Shown here: piece after piece, positions 1 to 6,135 of the stretch | How the letters are laid out: every line of letters begins with the position of its first letter | Numbering within the stretch: position 1 is the stretch's first letter | NCBI GenBank assembly: GCA_007117055.1 | Contig: SKHH01000013.1 | Location: 1-14,127 of the forward strand | From: Lishizhenia sp. | GTDB lineage: Bacteria > Bacteroidota > Bacteroidia > Flavobacteriales_D > Crocinitomicaceae | DNA: 14,127 nucleotides | Direction of reading: 5' to 3' | Translations under genes and position numbers: made by a program | Notes under the pieces: generated by a model | What the model was told of the DNA's origin: nothing | The model's input: the letters and a program-made list of their open reading frames with translations, nothing else | The model's database searches: none

Positions 1-145
1 ATTAAGACCAAGTAATCAAGATATTTCACTGACAAAACGATTTAAAGAATTCGGAAAACTGGTCGATATTTCTGTGTTGGATCATGTAATATTTACAGAT
101 AATGGTTACTACAGTTTCTCAGATGAGTGTGTTATGCCTATTTAA
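1..145 (+). CDS. radC: RadC-family protein (JAMM/MPN domain), C-terminal end only
   Basis: This is the 3' end of a gene whose start lies before the window; the first complete codon is at base 2 and the TAA stop is at 143-145. The visible 47 residues begin LRPSNQDISLTKRFKEFGKL and include the stretches VLDHVIFTD and YYSFSDE. They match the end of RadC-family proteins. The S-x-x-D in RPSNQD corresponds to the last two metal ligands of the family's HxH...SxxD JAMM motif, so the HxH part should lie just upstream. RadC proteins are widely called DNA repair proteins, but their biochemical role is unsettled. The usual DEG near the C-terminus is DEC here, a minor oddity. Chromosomal and mobile-element copies exist, and this fragment is too short to tell which it is. 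Confidence 0.85.
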   Translation, partial: LRPSNQDISLTKRFKEFGKLVDISVLDHVIFTDNGYYSFSDECVMPI

Positions 146-165
146 TGTTTTTTTTGAAGTGATGC

Positions 166-191
166 GTTTGTTGCGTAACAAGCTTTTTTTT
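166..191 (+). terminator. Rho-independent terminator of the radC-like gene
   Basis: A seven-pair stem (166-172 GTTTGTT with 177-183 AACAAGC, one G-T wobble) closes a GCGT loop and is followed at once by eight T residues (184-191). It begins 20 bases after the radC stop codon, so it should end that transcript. It also separates radC from the MITE-like insertion. Confidence 0.7.
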
Positions 192-256
192 GATCGGTGT
201 GATTACAGTCTAATTTAACACCTTCAGGTTAAAGTTAAACACGATACAAACTTACT

Positions 257-276
257 TTCAGGGTAAATGCATTTAA
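257..276. repeat. Left terminal inverted repeat of MITE-like element
   Basis: TTCAGGGTAAATGCATTTAA. It pairs with 532-551 at 19 of 20 positions; the one difference is a T at 264, where perfect pairing would require C. The hexamer CTTACT precedes it directly. Confidence 0.75.
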
Positions 277-531
277 TAGATAGAGCTCCCTTCGAGAACC
301 TAAATAGGAGCGCTGATTGTCGGGGTTTCGATACTTCACGACTTGGCTCGAAGCACCGCAATACAGACACTCCGTTTCATTTTGGTAAGTATCACTCGAA
401 CACCTGAAAACATGAGTTATAGTAGTTCATAAACTATGTTTTTTTATAACAAAACTTATTAGGTGGTTACGGTGTGGCTTGATGCCCTGAGCTTTATCGA
501 AGAGAAGCTTATCGAGATACGTGGTTTTACT

Positions 532-551
532 TTAAATGCATTTGCCCTGAA
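532..551. repeat. Right terminal inverted repeat of MITE-like element
   Basis: TTAAATGCATTTGCCCTGAA is the reverse complement of 257-276 with one mismatch. It is followed directly by the second copy of CTTACT (552-557). The shared flank can be read as eight bases, AACTTACT (249-256 and 550-557), but then the two element ends would be offset by two bases, so six is the simpler reading. Confidence 0.75.
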
Positions 552-586
552 CTTACTCCAAATCATATTTTTCATTAGTAAGTTTA

Positions 587-613
587 TTGGTTGCAAAAAT
601 AAAGCTACATTTA
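587..613 (+). promoter_or_regulatory. Candidate Bacteroidota-type promoter of the deacetylase gene
   Basis: TTG at 587-589 and TACATTTA at 606-613 are separated by 16 bases, close to the TTG / TAnnTTTG form used by the primary sigma factor of Bacteroidota. The last base of the -7 box is A rather than G. Transcription would begin around 618-620, leaving almost no leader for an ATG at 622 but about 45 bases for the ATG at 664. This is one reason for preferring the later start. Confidence 0.35.
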
Positions 614-663
614 TCTTTTAAATGCCTTATAAATGGCGTTTAAATTACTTTTTTTTACAAAAC

Positions 664-1977
664 ATGGATAATACGCTTGTCATATTCGTAGATGAAGTCA
701 CAAAAAGGTTGACATACACATTGGAGCAAACGTTGGCTGTTTACGGTGTTTCGTATGAGTTGGTAAATGACCCTTTTTTGTTTTGCCAGCAGGACAGGTT
801 AAATCTGGTGTATTCAAATTATCCTTTTGAAGAGCGTTTTTTGACCATTTCTCCATCTACTTTATTGTTTGAAGAAGAAATACGTAAAGTTGAGATCGAT
901 AAAACTTCTTGGCGCGGGGAAGAAATTCTTACTATTGATGGCGTGTTAGATCCTTTTGCTGCTTTGTTTTACCTCTTGAGTTTATACGATGAATATTTTA
1001 TTGATAAAAAAGATCATCACGATAGAATAGACGCACAAAGTCATGTAATGGTGAGGTTTGGATGGCAAAAAAAGTTAATGGTTGAACGTTGGACAAAAGC
1101 TATTATTGATAAACTAAATGACTATTACCAGATTCCTTTGGATAAAAAACAACCGCCGTTTTCGGTATTGCCAACTTTTGATATCGATAATACCTATGCG
1201 TACAAATTGAAAAAAGGAACACGAAAATGGTTGAGTCAAACGAAAGATGTTTTGTTCAAAGATACCGATAGATTGAAAGAACGAAAGCGTGTTTTATCTG
1301 GAAGACAAAAGGATCCCTATGATACGTTTGAGGTGATTCGAACAATTCATCGAGATTATTTTCCAGTTAAATTATTTTGGTTGGTAGGAAGTTATGGTCG
1401 TTTTGACAGAAATATTTCGTTGGAAGACCCTAAGCACCGATCGTTGATTCAATCATTAGCAACGGAAATTGAAATCGGTTTACATCCAAGTTACCAATCC
1501 AATAAAGACGAAAGTATTTTGCGTTACGAAAAAGAATTGTTGTCCAATTGTTTAGGAAAAGAGGTAGGCAGTTCTCGCCAACATTTTTTAAAACTTAAAA
1601 TTCCTGACACTTACGTTCATTTATTGAATACAAAAATCAAAAATGATTACACCTTAGGTTTCGCGAATGTGGTAGGGTTTAGAGCTGGGATTTCCAGACC
1701 TTTCTCATGGTTTGATTTGCGTAATAATCAGATTTCAGAATTAACAATTCATCCGTTTGCTTATATGGATGGAACTTTATTAGAGTATTTAAAGTTCTCA
1801 CCAGAGCAAGCCAAAAAAGAAATATCAGAAGTGTTGCAAGAGGTTGCATGTATGGGGGGAACCTTTGCTTTTATTTGGCACAATGAAACAATTGGAGATT
1901 ACGGCAAATGGAATGGTTGGCAAGATGTACTTTGGCACACGATAAATGAGGGAAAAGAATTAATGGAAAACCGATAA
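664..1977 (+). CDS. Polysaccharide deacetylase-like protein (Bacteroidota type)
   Basis: The product is a 437-residue protein read from ATG 664. An in-frame ATG at 622 would add 14 residues (MPYKWRLNYFFLQN) but falls almost on the predicted transcription start. Residues 1 to about 90 form an N-terminal region like that preceding the catalytic domain in Bacteroidota deacetylases. They are followed by DPFAALFYLLSLYDEY (96-111), RFGW (131-134) and the hallmark FDIDNTYAY (172-180). D173 and D175, H274 in IGLHPSY and H406 in FAFIWHNE are plausible metal or catalytic residues of a carbohydrate esterase family 4-like fold. No signal peptide or membrane segment is visible, so a cytoplasmic location is likely. 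The substrate is unknown; such proteins often sit in capsule or surface-glycan loci. The GSCFA gene starts directly after the stop codon, so the two are very probably co-transcribed. The family call is fairly secure, the activity is inference. Confidence 0.75.
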   Translation: MDNTLVIFVDEVTKRLTYTLEQTLAVYGVSYELVNDPFLFCQQDRLNLVYSNYPFEERFLTISPSTLLFEEEIRKVEIDKTSWRGEEILTIDGVLDPFAALFYLLSLYDEYFIDKKDHHDRIDAQSHVMVRFGWQKKLMVERWTKAIIDKLNDYYQIPLDKKQPPFSVLPTFDIDNTYAYKLKKGTRKWLSQTKDVLFKDTDRLKERKRVLSGRQKDPYDTFEVIRTIHRDYFPVKLFWLVGSYGRFDRNISLEDPKHRSLIQSLATEIEIGLHPSYQSNKDESILRYEKELLSNCLGKEVGSSRQHFLKLKIPDTYVHLLNTKIKNDYTLGFANVVGFRAGISRPFSWFDLRNNQISELTIHPFAYMDGTLLEYLKFSPEQAKKEISEVLQEVACMGGTFAFIWHNETIGDYGKWNGWQDVLWHTINEGKELMENR

Positions 1978-2958
1978 ATGCACAAAAGTGATATGAGAAA
2001 AAGTATCGTTCAATTGCCCAAGTCTACGCTGGAATTAAATCGAAAGCAACCTATTTTATTGCTTGGTAGTTGTTTTTCACAACACATTAGTCATAAATGT
2101 AAAGAACATGGTTTACAAGAGGTTCACAACCCGTTAGGAACGATTTTCAATCCTCATACGATTGGAAAGTTTTTAACCTCATGTTTGGATTCTTGTACAT
2201 TAAAGGACTCTATTTTTCAAAAAGAGGACATGTTTTTATCTTGGGAAGCTTCGAATAGTATTTATGCTTTTTCAGAAAAGGAGTTAGCTACAATTTTAAA
2301 GGAAAAACAAACATTTTTTTCAAAAAAAATAGAAGAGGCACAAGTAATCATTATCACATTTGGCTCAGCATGGAGTTACATGCATAAAAAACAACAATTC
2401 ATAGTTGCGAATTGCCACAAAATACCTTCCACAGATTTCGAAAAAGTACTGTTGTCCATTCCTGAAATTGTGTCTCAATGGAGTTCTGTTTTAAACCAGT
2501 TATTTCAACAATACCCAAATGTGAAATTGATGTTTACCGTAAGCCCTGTGCGACACTGGAAAGACGGGGCAATCGAAAACGCTAGAAGTAAAGCCATATT
2601 AATCGAAGCGGTGCATCAGTTGGTTGAAACCCATCAAAAAGCTTCTTATTTCCCATCTTATGAAATTGTTGTAGATGAATTACGCGATTATGGGTATTTC
2701 AAAATGGACGGATTACACCCTAATGAAATAGCGGTAAATCACGTGTGGAAAATCTTTTTGGAACGTTACTTCTCACCGGAAGATCAAAAGGTATTGAGTG
2801 CCTTCAATACATTGCGAAGACAAGCAGAACATAAGAGCGTTCATCCTAATTCTAAAGCAGACATGCTGTACCGTCAACAATTAGCTGAAAAAATCAACAC
2901 GTTTCGTGAGAATTATCCAGAAATGAATTATTCGGCACTGCATAGTGAGATCGATTAA
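1978..2958 (+). CDS. GSCFA-domain protein (SGNH/GDSL-hydrolase-like)
   Basis: The product is a 326-residue protein carrying the family's namesake motif as GSCFS (30-34) after a hydrophobic strand (ILLLG). It is followed by HNPLGTIFNP (50-59), FGSAW (128-132), SPVRH (189-193) and DGLHPN (244-249). The order GS..., FGS, SPVRH, DGLH mirrors the conserved blocks of SGNH hydrolases. S31 would be the nucleophile, with D244 and H247 completing the catalytic set. GSCFA proteins are typical of Bacteroidota and lack an established substrate; an esterase or deacetylase role on glycans is an inference from the fold. The ATG at 1978 abuts the upstream TAA; ATG 1993 (MRKSIVQLPKS) is an alternative start that fits the usual family N-terminus equally well. 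No signal peptide is visible. The adjoining polysaccharide deacetylase suggests a shared carbohydrate-modification job. Confidence 0.85.
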   Translation: MHKSDMRKSIVQLPKSTLELNRKQPILLLGSCFSQHISHKCKEHGLQEVHNPLGTIFNPHTIGKFLTSCLDSCTLKDSIFQKEDMFLSWEASNSIYAFSEKELATILKEKQTFFSKKIEEAQVIIITFGSAWSYMHKKQQFIVANCHKIPSTDFEKVLLSIPEIVSQWSSVLNQLFQQYPNVKLMFTVSPVRHWKDGAIENARSKAILIEAVHQLVETHQKASYFPSYEIVVDELRDYGYFKMDGLHPNEIAVNHVWKIFLERYFSPEDQKVLSAFNTLRRQAEHKSVHPNSKADMLYRQQLAEKINTFRENYPEMNYSALHSEID

Positions 2959-2987
2959 GACAATACGAGTCTTTATGATTAACAGGC

Positions 2988-3638
2988 TTAACAGCTTTTT
3001 AATTTTGCTATAGTACCTATTGGATCTTCTGCATTGAATACAAAACTTCCAGCTACTAACGCATCGGCGCCGGCTTTTTTCAATAGGGGAGCGTTTGTAC
3101 TATTTACGCCTCCGTCTACTTCAATTAGCGTTGACGCACCCTTAGATAGAATTAAATCTTTTAATTTCATGACTTTATCAATTGCAGCGGGAAGAAATTT
3201 TTGTCCTCCAAAACCAGGGTTAACGGACATAATTAACACTAAATCCAACTCTTCAATAATTTCTTCCAATACGTTAACAGGAGTATGCGGATTTAGCGCA
3301 ACACCAGCTTTCATACCTTCGCTTTTGATTAATTGAATTGTTCGGTGTAAATGTGTGCAAGCTTCGTAATGTACGGTTACGAATTCAGCACCTGCCATTT
3401 TACAATCAGCGATGTAATTGTCTGGATGAACAATCATTAAATGTACGTCCAGTGGTTTTAACGCATGATTATGAATAGCACTCATTACTGGAAAACCAAA
3501 AGAAATATTGGGAACAAATACACCGTCCATTATATCTATGTGTAACCAATCGGCGTCACTTCGATTCAACATTTCCACATCACGTTGAAGATTAGCAAAG
3601 TCAGCTGCCAAAACAGAAGGAGATACTATTGTTGCCAT
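2988..3638 (-). CDS. rpe: Ribulose-phosphate 3-epimerase
   Basis: The product is a 216-residue TIM-barrel enzyme that interconverts D-ribulose 5-phosphate and D-xylulose 5-phosphate in the cytosolic pentose phosphate pathway. Family motifs appear in order: SPSVLAADFANL (6-17), LHIDIMDGVFVPN (32-44), DVHLMI (64-69), VNPGFGGQKF (139-148), VDGGV (174-178) and the phosphate-binding VAGSFVF (195-201). The metal ligands H33, D35, H66 and D175 are present; D35 and D175 are also the acid-base pair. Length is normal for the family. The gene is transcribed alone, toward the GSCFA gene (29 bp between stops) and away from surE. A TAnnTTTG box lies just upstream of the start. Confidence 0.97.
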   Translation of the reverse strand: MATIVSPSVLAADFANLQRDVEMLNRSDADWLHIDIMDGVFVPNISFGFPVMSAIHNHALKPLDVHLMIVHPDNYIADCKMAGAEFVTVHYEACTHLHRTIQLIKSEGMKAGVALNPHTPVNVLEEIIEELDLVLIMSVNPGFGGQKFLPAAIDKVMKLKDLILSKGASTLIEVDGGVNSTNAPLLKKAGADALVAGSFVFNAEDPIGTIAKLKSC

Positions 3639-3660
3639 ATTTTTCGTATTTAATAGAAAA

Positions 3661-3668
3661 CAAAATTA
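3661..3668 (-). promoter_or_regulatory. Candidate -7 box of rpe
   Basis: On the minus strand this reads TAATTTTG, a full match to the Bacteroidota -7 form TAnnTTTG, 22 bases upstream of the rpe start codon. No TTG lies at the usual 17-23 base spacing (the nearest is 13 bases away), so the promoter is only half supported. Confidence 0.35.
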
Positions 3669-3765
3669 CATAATTCATAGACAAAGTAAAGTGATATGAA
3701 TTCAATGTTATTAACATTTGTAAAATTGAGTTTTTGTTACTCCCCAAAATATGCATTATTAAAGC

Positions 3766-3788
3766 ACGTGGTATATAGTATACGTCGT
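3766..3788. promoter_or_regulatory. 23-bp dyad between rpe and surE, possible operator
   Basis: ACG-TG-GTATA-TAG-TATAC-GT-CGT reads as a dyad around the central TAG: GTATA pairs with TATAC, and the outer ACG pairs with CGT across two symmetric mismatches. It lies about 128 bases from the rpe start and 148 bases from the surE start. The lack of a T tract argues against a terminator. A protein-binding site is possible but unproven. The rest of this roughly 300-base divergent region is AT-rich with no other structure I can support. Confidence 0.3.
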
Positions 3789-3904
3789 AATGAGTTCCTT
3801 AATCAACTTAAAACTCAAATCTATATACCTGTACATCTTTTGTCGCTAACATTGAACTGTGATTAACTATTCATTTGAAGTCTATTTTAACGCTCAAATT
3901 TCTG

Positions 3905-3912
3905 TATTTTCG
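3905..3912 (+). promoter_or_regulatory. Candidate -7 box of the surE operon
   Basis: TATTTTCG is one base off the TAnnTTTG form and lies 23 bases before the surE start. No TTG is found at the usual spacing (the closest upstream, at 3875-3877, is 27 bases away), so this is weak evidence. Confidence 0.3.
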
Positions 3913-3935
3913 CAAAAAGAATCCAAGAAATCAGT

Positions 3936-4712
3936 ATGGAAGAGAATAAAAATAGACCGTTAATTTTAATCACCAATGATGACGGAATTCAGGCGAAAGG
4001 TCTGAGGAGCTTAATTCAAGCGGTGCAAGGCTTCGGAGATATCGTAATTGTGGCGCCAGATAAACCGCAATCAGGTATGGGGCATGCGATTACGGTAAAT
4101 GATGTGTTGCGTTTGAATCCTTCACCTTTATATCCTGAATTAAATGCCTTTACGTGTTCTGGTACTCCTGTTGATTGTGTTAAATTAGCCATTTCTGAAG
4201 TAATTGAAGGAAAACCTGATTTATTACTTTCAGGAATTAATCACGGTGAAAATTCGGCTTCAAATGTCTTGTATTCTGGAACAATGTCAGCAGCTGTAGA
4301 AGGAGCAATGGAAGATATTCCATCCATAGGGTTTTCGTTGCTTGATTTTGATCCTAATGCCGACTTTACTGGAGCACAGTGGGCGGTTCGAGAAGTAGTT
4401 AAAAAGGTATTGGATAATGAATTTCCAAAGTCCATTTGCTTAAATGTAAACATACCCCAACTAAAGCAAGAAGAAATCAAAGGAATTAAAATTTGTCGTC
4501 AAGCAAAGGCATATTGGAAGGATAATTTTGACAAACGTTTTGATCAATTTGGCAAACCATATTATTGGTTAACAGGAGATTTTAATCGTTCTGACAGAAG
4601 CGAAGATACGGATATTTGGGCCTTGGATAACGGCTTTGTAAGTGTTGTTCCAACGCAATTTGATATGACGGCCTATCATGCAATTAGTCAATTAAATGAA
4701 TGGGGGTTATGA
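3936..4712 (+). CDS. surE: 5'/3'-nucleotidase SurE
   Basis: The product is a 258-residue metal-dependent phosphatase of the SurE family, which removes phosphate from nucleoside monophosphates in the cytosol. The N-terminal Rossmann-like part shows ILITNDDGIQAKG (10-22), APDKPQSGMGHAIT (40-53), CSGTPVDCVKLA (74-85) and LLSGINHGEN (97-106). The four metal ligands expected for the family, D15, D16, S46 and N102, are all present, as is the SGT motif (114-116). Length is normal. Its TGA overlaps the ATG of the next gene (ATGA, 4709-4712), indicating translational coupling in an operon with a small membrane protein, lpxB and a SpoIID-domain gene. The start codon has no clear Shine-Dalgarno sequence. 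Confidence 0.96.
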   Translation: MEENKNRPLILITNDDGIQAKGLRSLIQAVQGFGDIVIVAPDKPQSGMGHAITVNDVLRLNPSPLYPELNAFTCSGTPVDCVKLAISEVIEGKPDLLLSGINHGENSASNVLYSGTMSAAVEGAMEDIPSIGFSLLDFDPNADFTGAQWAVREVVKKVLDNEFPKSICLNVNIPQLKQEEIKGIKICRQAKAYWKDNFDKRFDQFGKPYYWLTGDFNRSDRSEDTDIWALDNGFVSVVPTQFDMTAYHAISQLNEWGL

Positions 4713-5014
4713 GTACAATGAAAAAGAAATTTGATCGTTGGGATCTTGGGTTACTCATCGGTATGCTTCTTCCAATTATTGCTTTTTTTGTGTATTGGCA
4801 ATGGAAACATACAGATTGGTCATGGGAAAGATTATACAATTATATGCGAGTAAGTGCTGACCATCGAAACAATTTATTGGTTTTTCCTTTAGTACCGAAT
4901 TTAATATTATTCTATTTCTCTAATTTTCAGTTATACTGGGAGAATTTCACGCAAGGTTTAGTAGGAATAACTATAGCACTTGCCATACCTGTTGTAATTT
5001 TACTTGTAGTGTGA
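4709..5014 (+). CDS. Small membrane protein of unknown function between surE and lpxB
   Basis: I do not recognise a named family. Read from ATG 4709, which overlaps the surE stop as ATGA, it has 101 residues; in-frame ATGs at 4700 and 4718 are alternatives. A GGGGG run at 4702-4706 precedes the chosen start. Hydrophobic segments at about 12-31 (LGLLIGMLLPIIAFFVYW core), 56-71 and 80-101 suggest three inner-membrane helices. The Trp- and Arg-rich linker between the first two (QWKHTDWSWERLYNYMR) may be amphipathic. The stop overlaps the lpxB GTG (GTGA). Coupling on both sides ties its synthesis to SurE and LpxB, so a role near lipid A synthesis or the inner membrane is a reasonable inference, no more than that. 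There is no sign of decay: composition resembles its neighbours. Confidence 0.8.
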   Translation: MSTMKKKFDRWDLGLLIGMLLPIIAFFVYWQWKHTDWSWERLYNYMRVSADHRNNLLVFPLVPNLILFYFSNFQLYWENFTQGLVGITIALAIPVVILLVV

Positions 5015-6126
5015 GAAAGTTTTATATCATTGCTGGTGAGGCCTCAGGCGATTTACACGCAAGTAACTTGATGCGCGAAATGAAATCCATTGATTCTTCT
5101 TTGGATTTTCGTTATTGGGGTGGAGATGAGATGACTAAAGTATATGGATCTCCTGTAACGCACATAAAATCATTGGCTTTCATGGGTTTTATTGAAGTAG
5201 TACTTAATCTAAAAACCATTTTAAATAACATTCGATTTTGTAAAAATGATATACTAAAATATCAACCCGATGCCTTAATTTTGGTGGATTATCCAGGTTT
5301 TAATATGCGTATTGCAAAATGGGCAAAAAATGAAGGTATTAAAGTCTATTATTACATTTCACCACAAATTTGGGCTTGGAAACAAAAACGAGCCTATCAA
5401 ATTAAAAAAACCGTCGATAAAATGGTAGTAATTCTACCGTTTGAAAAAGAGATTTACAAAAAATTCGATATGACGGTGGACTATGTAGGTCATCCTTTGT
5501 TAGACGCTATTGATCGATTTACAGCTCATGAGAAAAGCGAAATTAAAACAGAATTAAAATCAGAACGCCCCATTATAGCGTTATTACCGGGAAGTAGAAG
5601 TCAAGAAATTAGTAAAAAACTTCCAGTAATGCTTTCGGTAATACCTCAATTTAAGGAATATCAATTTGTCATTGCAGCAGCTCCATCTCAAGATCGATCT
5701 TTTTACGCTTCATTTTTGTCGGAAGATCAATTGAAAAAGGTATCTATTATTCAAGGAAAAACCTACGAAATCTTAAATACGTCCACTGCTGCATTAGTAA
5801 CTTCAGGAACAGCAACACTTGAAACGGCTCTTTTTCGAGTACCACAAGTTGTCTGTTATAAAGGATCTCCTTTTTCGTATTGGATAGCCAAAAGGCTGAT
5901 TAAAGTGAAGTTCATTAGTTTGGTAAATTTGATTCTAAACAAAGAAGTAGTTAAAGAATTGATTCAAGCGGAATGCAACACCAAGAATATTTCCGTTGAA
6001 TTGGAACAAATTTTGCCTAATGGTAGCAAAAGAACGTATGTTTTGGAGGAGTACAACCAGCTAATAAATGTGCTTGGTGGAGGAGGAGCGAGTAAAAAAG
6101 CAGCGTTATTATTTTTGGAAGAATAA
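5011..6126 (+). CDS. lpxB: Lipid-A-disaccharide synthase
   Basis: The product is a 371-residue glycosyltransferase (family GT19) that joins UDP-2,3-diacylglucosamine and lipid X (2,3-diacylglucosamine 1-phosphate) to give tetraacyl-disaccharide 1-phosphate in lipid A synthesis, at the cytoplasmic face of the inner membrane. Motifs in order are IIAGEASGDLHASNL (6-20), FMGFIEVV (57-64), LVDYPGFNMRIA (91-102), YYISPQIWAWKQKR (114-127), LPFEKEIY (142-149), YVGHPLLD (158-165), LLPGSRSQEI (191-200) and TSGTATLETAL (264-274). The start is GTG at 5011, overlapping the previous stop as GTGA; the conserved N-terminus begins right there, which supports it. Length is typical. The usual proline in the PNLIL motif is V (LVNLIL). 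The other lpx genes are not in this window. Confidence 0.96.
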   Translation: MRKFYIIAGEASGDLHASNLMREMKSIDSSLDFRYWGGDEMTKVYGSPVTHIKSLAFMGFIEVVLNLKTILNNIRFCKNDILKYQPDALILVDYPGFNMRIAKWAKNEGIKVYYYISPQIWAWKQKRAYQIKKTVDKMVVILPFEKEIYKKFDMTVDYVGHPLLDAIDRFTAHEKSEIKTELKSERPIIALLPGSRSQEISKKLPVMLSVIPQFKEYQFVIAAAPSQDRSFYASFLSEDQLKKVSIIQGKTYEILNTSTAALVTSGTATLETALFRVPQVVCYKGSPFSYWIAKRLIKVKFISLVNLILNKEVVKELIQAECNTKNISVELEQILPNGSKRTYVLEEYNQLINVLGGGGASKKAALLFLEE

Positions 6127-6135
6127 TTATCAACT

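Larger units (their letters stand above)
257..551. mobile_element. MITE-like non-coding insertion, 295 bp
   Basis: The two ends are near-perfect inverted repeats of 20 bp: 257-276 TTCAGGGTAAATGCATTTAA, and 532-551, which is its reverse complement with one mismatch. Immediately outside each end is the same hexamer, CTTACT (251-256 and 552-557), which is the pattern of a target-site duplication. A second, looser inverted similarity lies inside the ends (284-295 AGCTCCCTTCGA and 497-509 TCGAAGAGAAGCT). No reading frame of useful length is present. Together these indicate a non-autonomous element moved by a transposase encoded elsewhere. I cannot name the parent insertion sequence family. The interior contains TCGA-rich segments such as GCCCTGAGCTTTATCGAAG that resemble palindromic intergenic repeats of Bacteroidota, so a composite or decayed repeat is an alternative. 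Confidence 0.65.

Noticed and set aside
296..410. Possible tRNA or small RNA gene in the GC-richer interior of the MITE-like element
   Set aside because: No tRNA-like T-arm or cloverleaf could be traced, and the TCGA-rich segments fit palindromic repeat remnants better.
622..663. Earlier in-frame ATG for the deacetylase gene (adds 14 residues)
   Set aside because: It falls within a few bases of the predicted transcription start, and the added residues (MPYKWRLNYFFLQN) look unlike the family N-terminus. The start at 664 is preferred, though not proven.
2957..2973. AAGAC/GTCTT inverted repeat between the convergent GSCFA and rpe genes
   Set aside because: Five weak pairs around a seven-base loop with no T tract on either strand; too weak to call a terminator.
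3034..3336. 100-codon open frame opposite rpe
   Set aside because: It lies wholly inside rpe on the other strand. The rpe product has every family motif, so this frame is a shadow.
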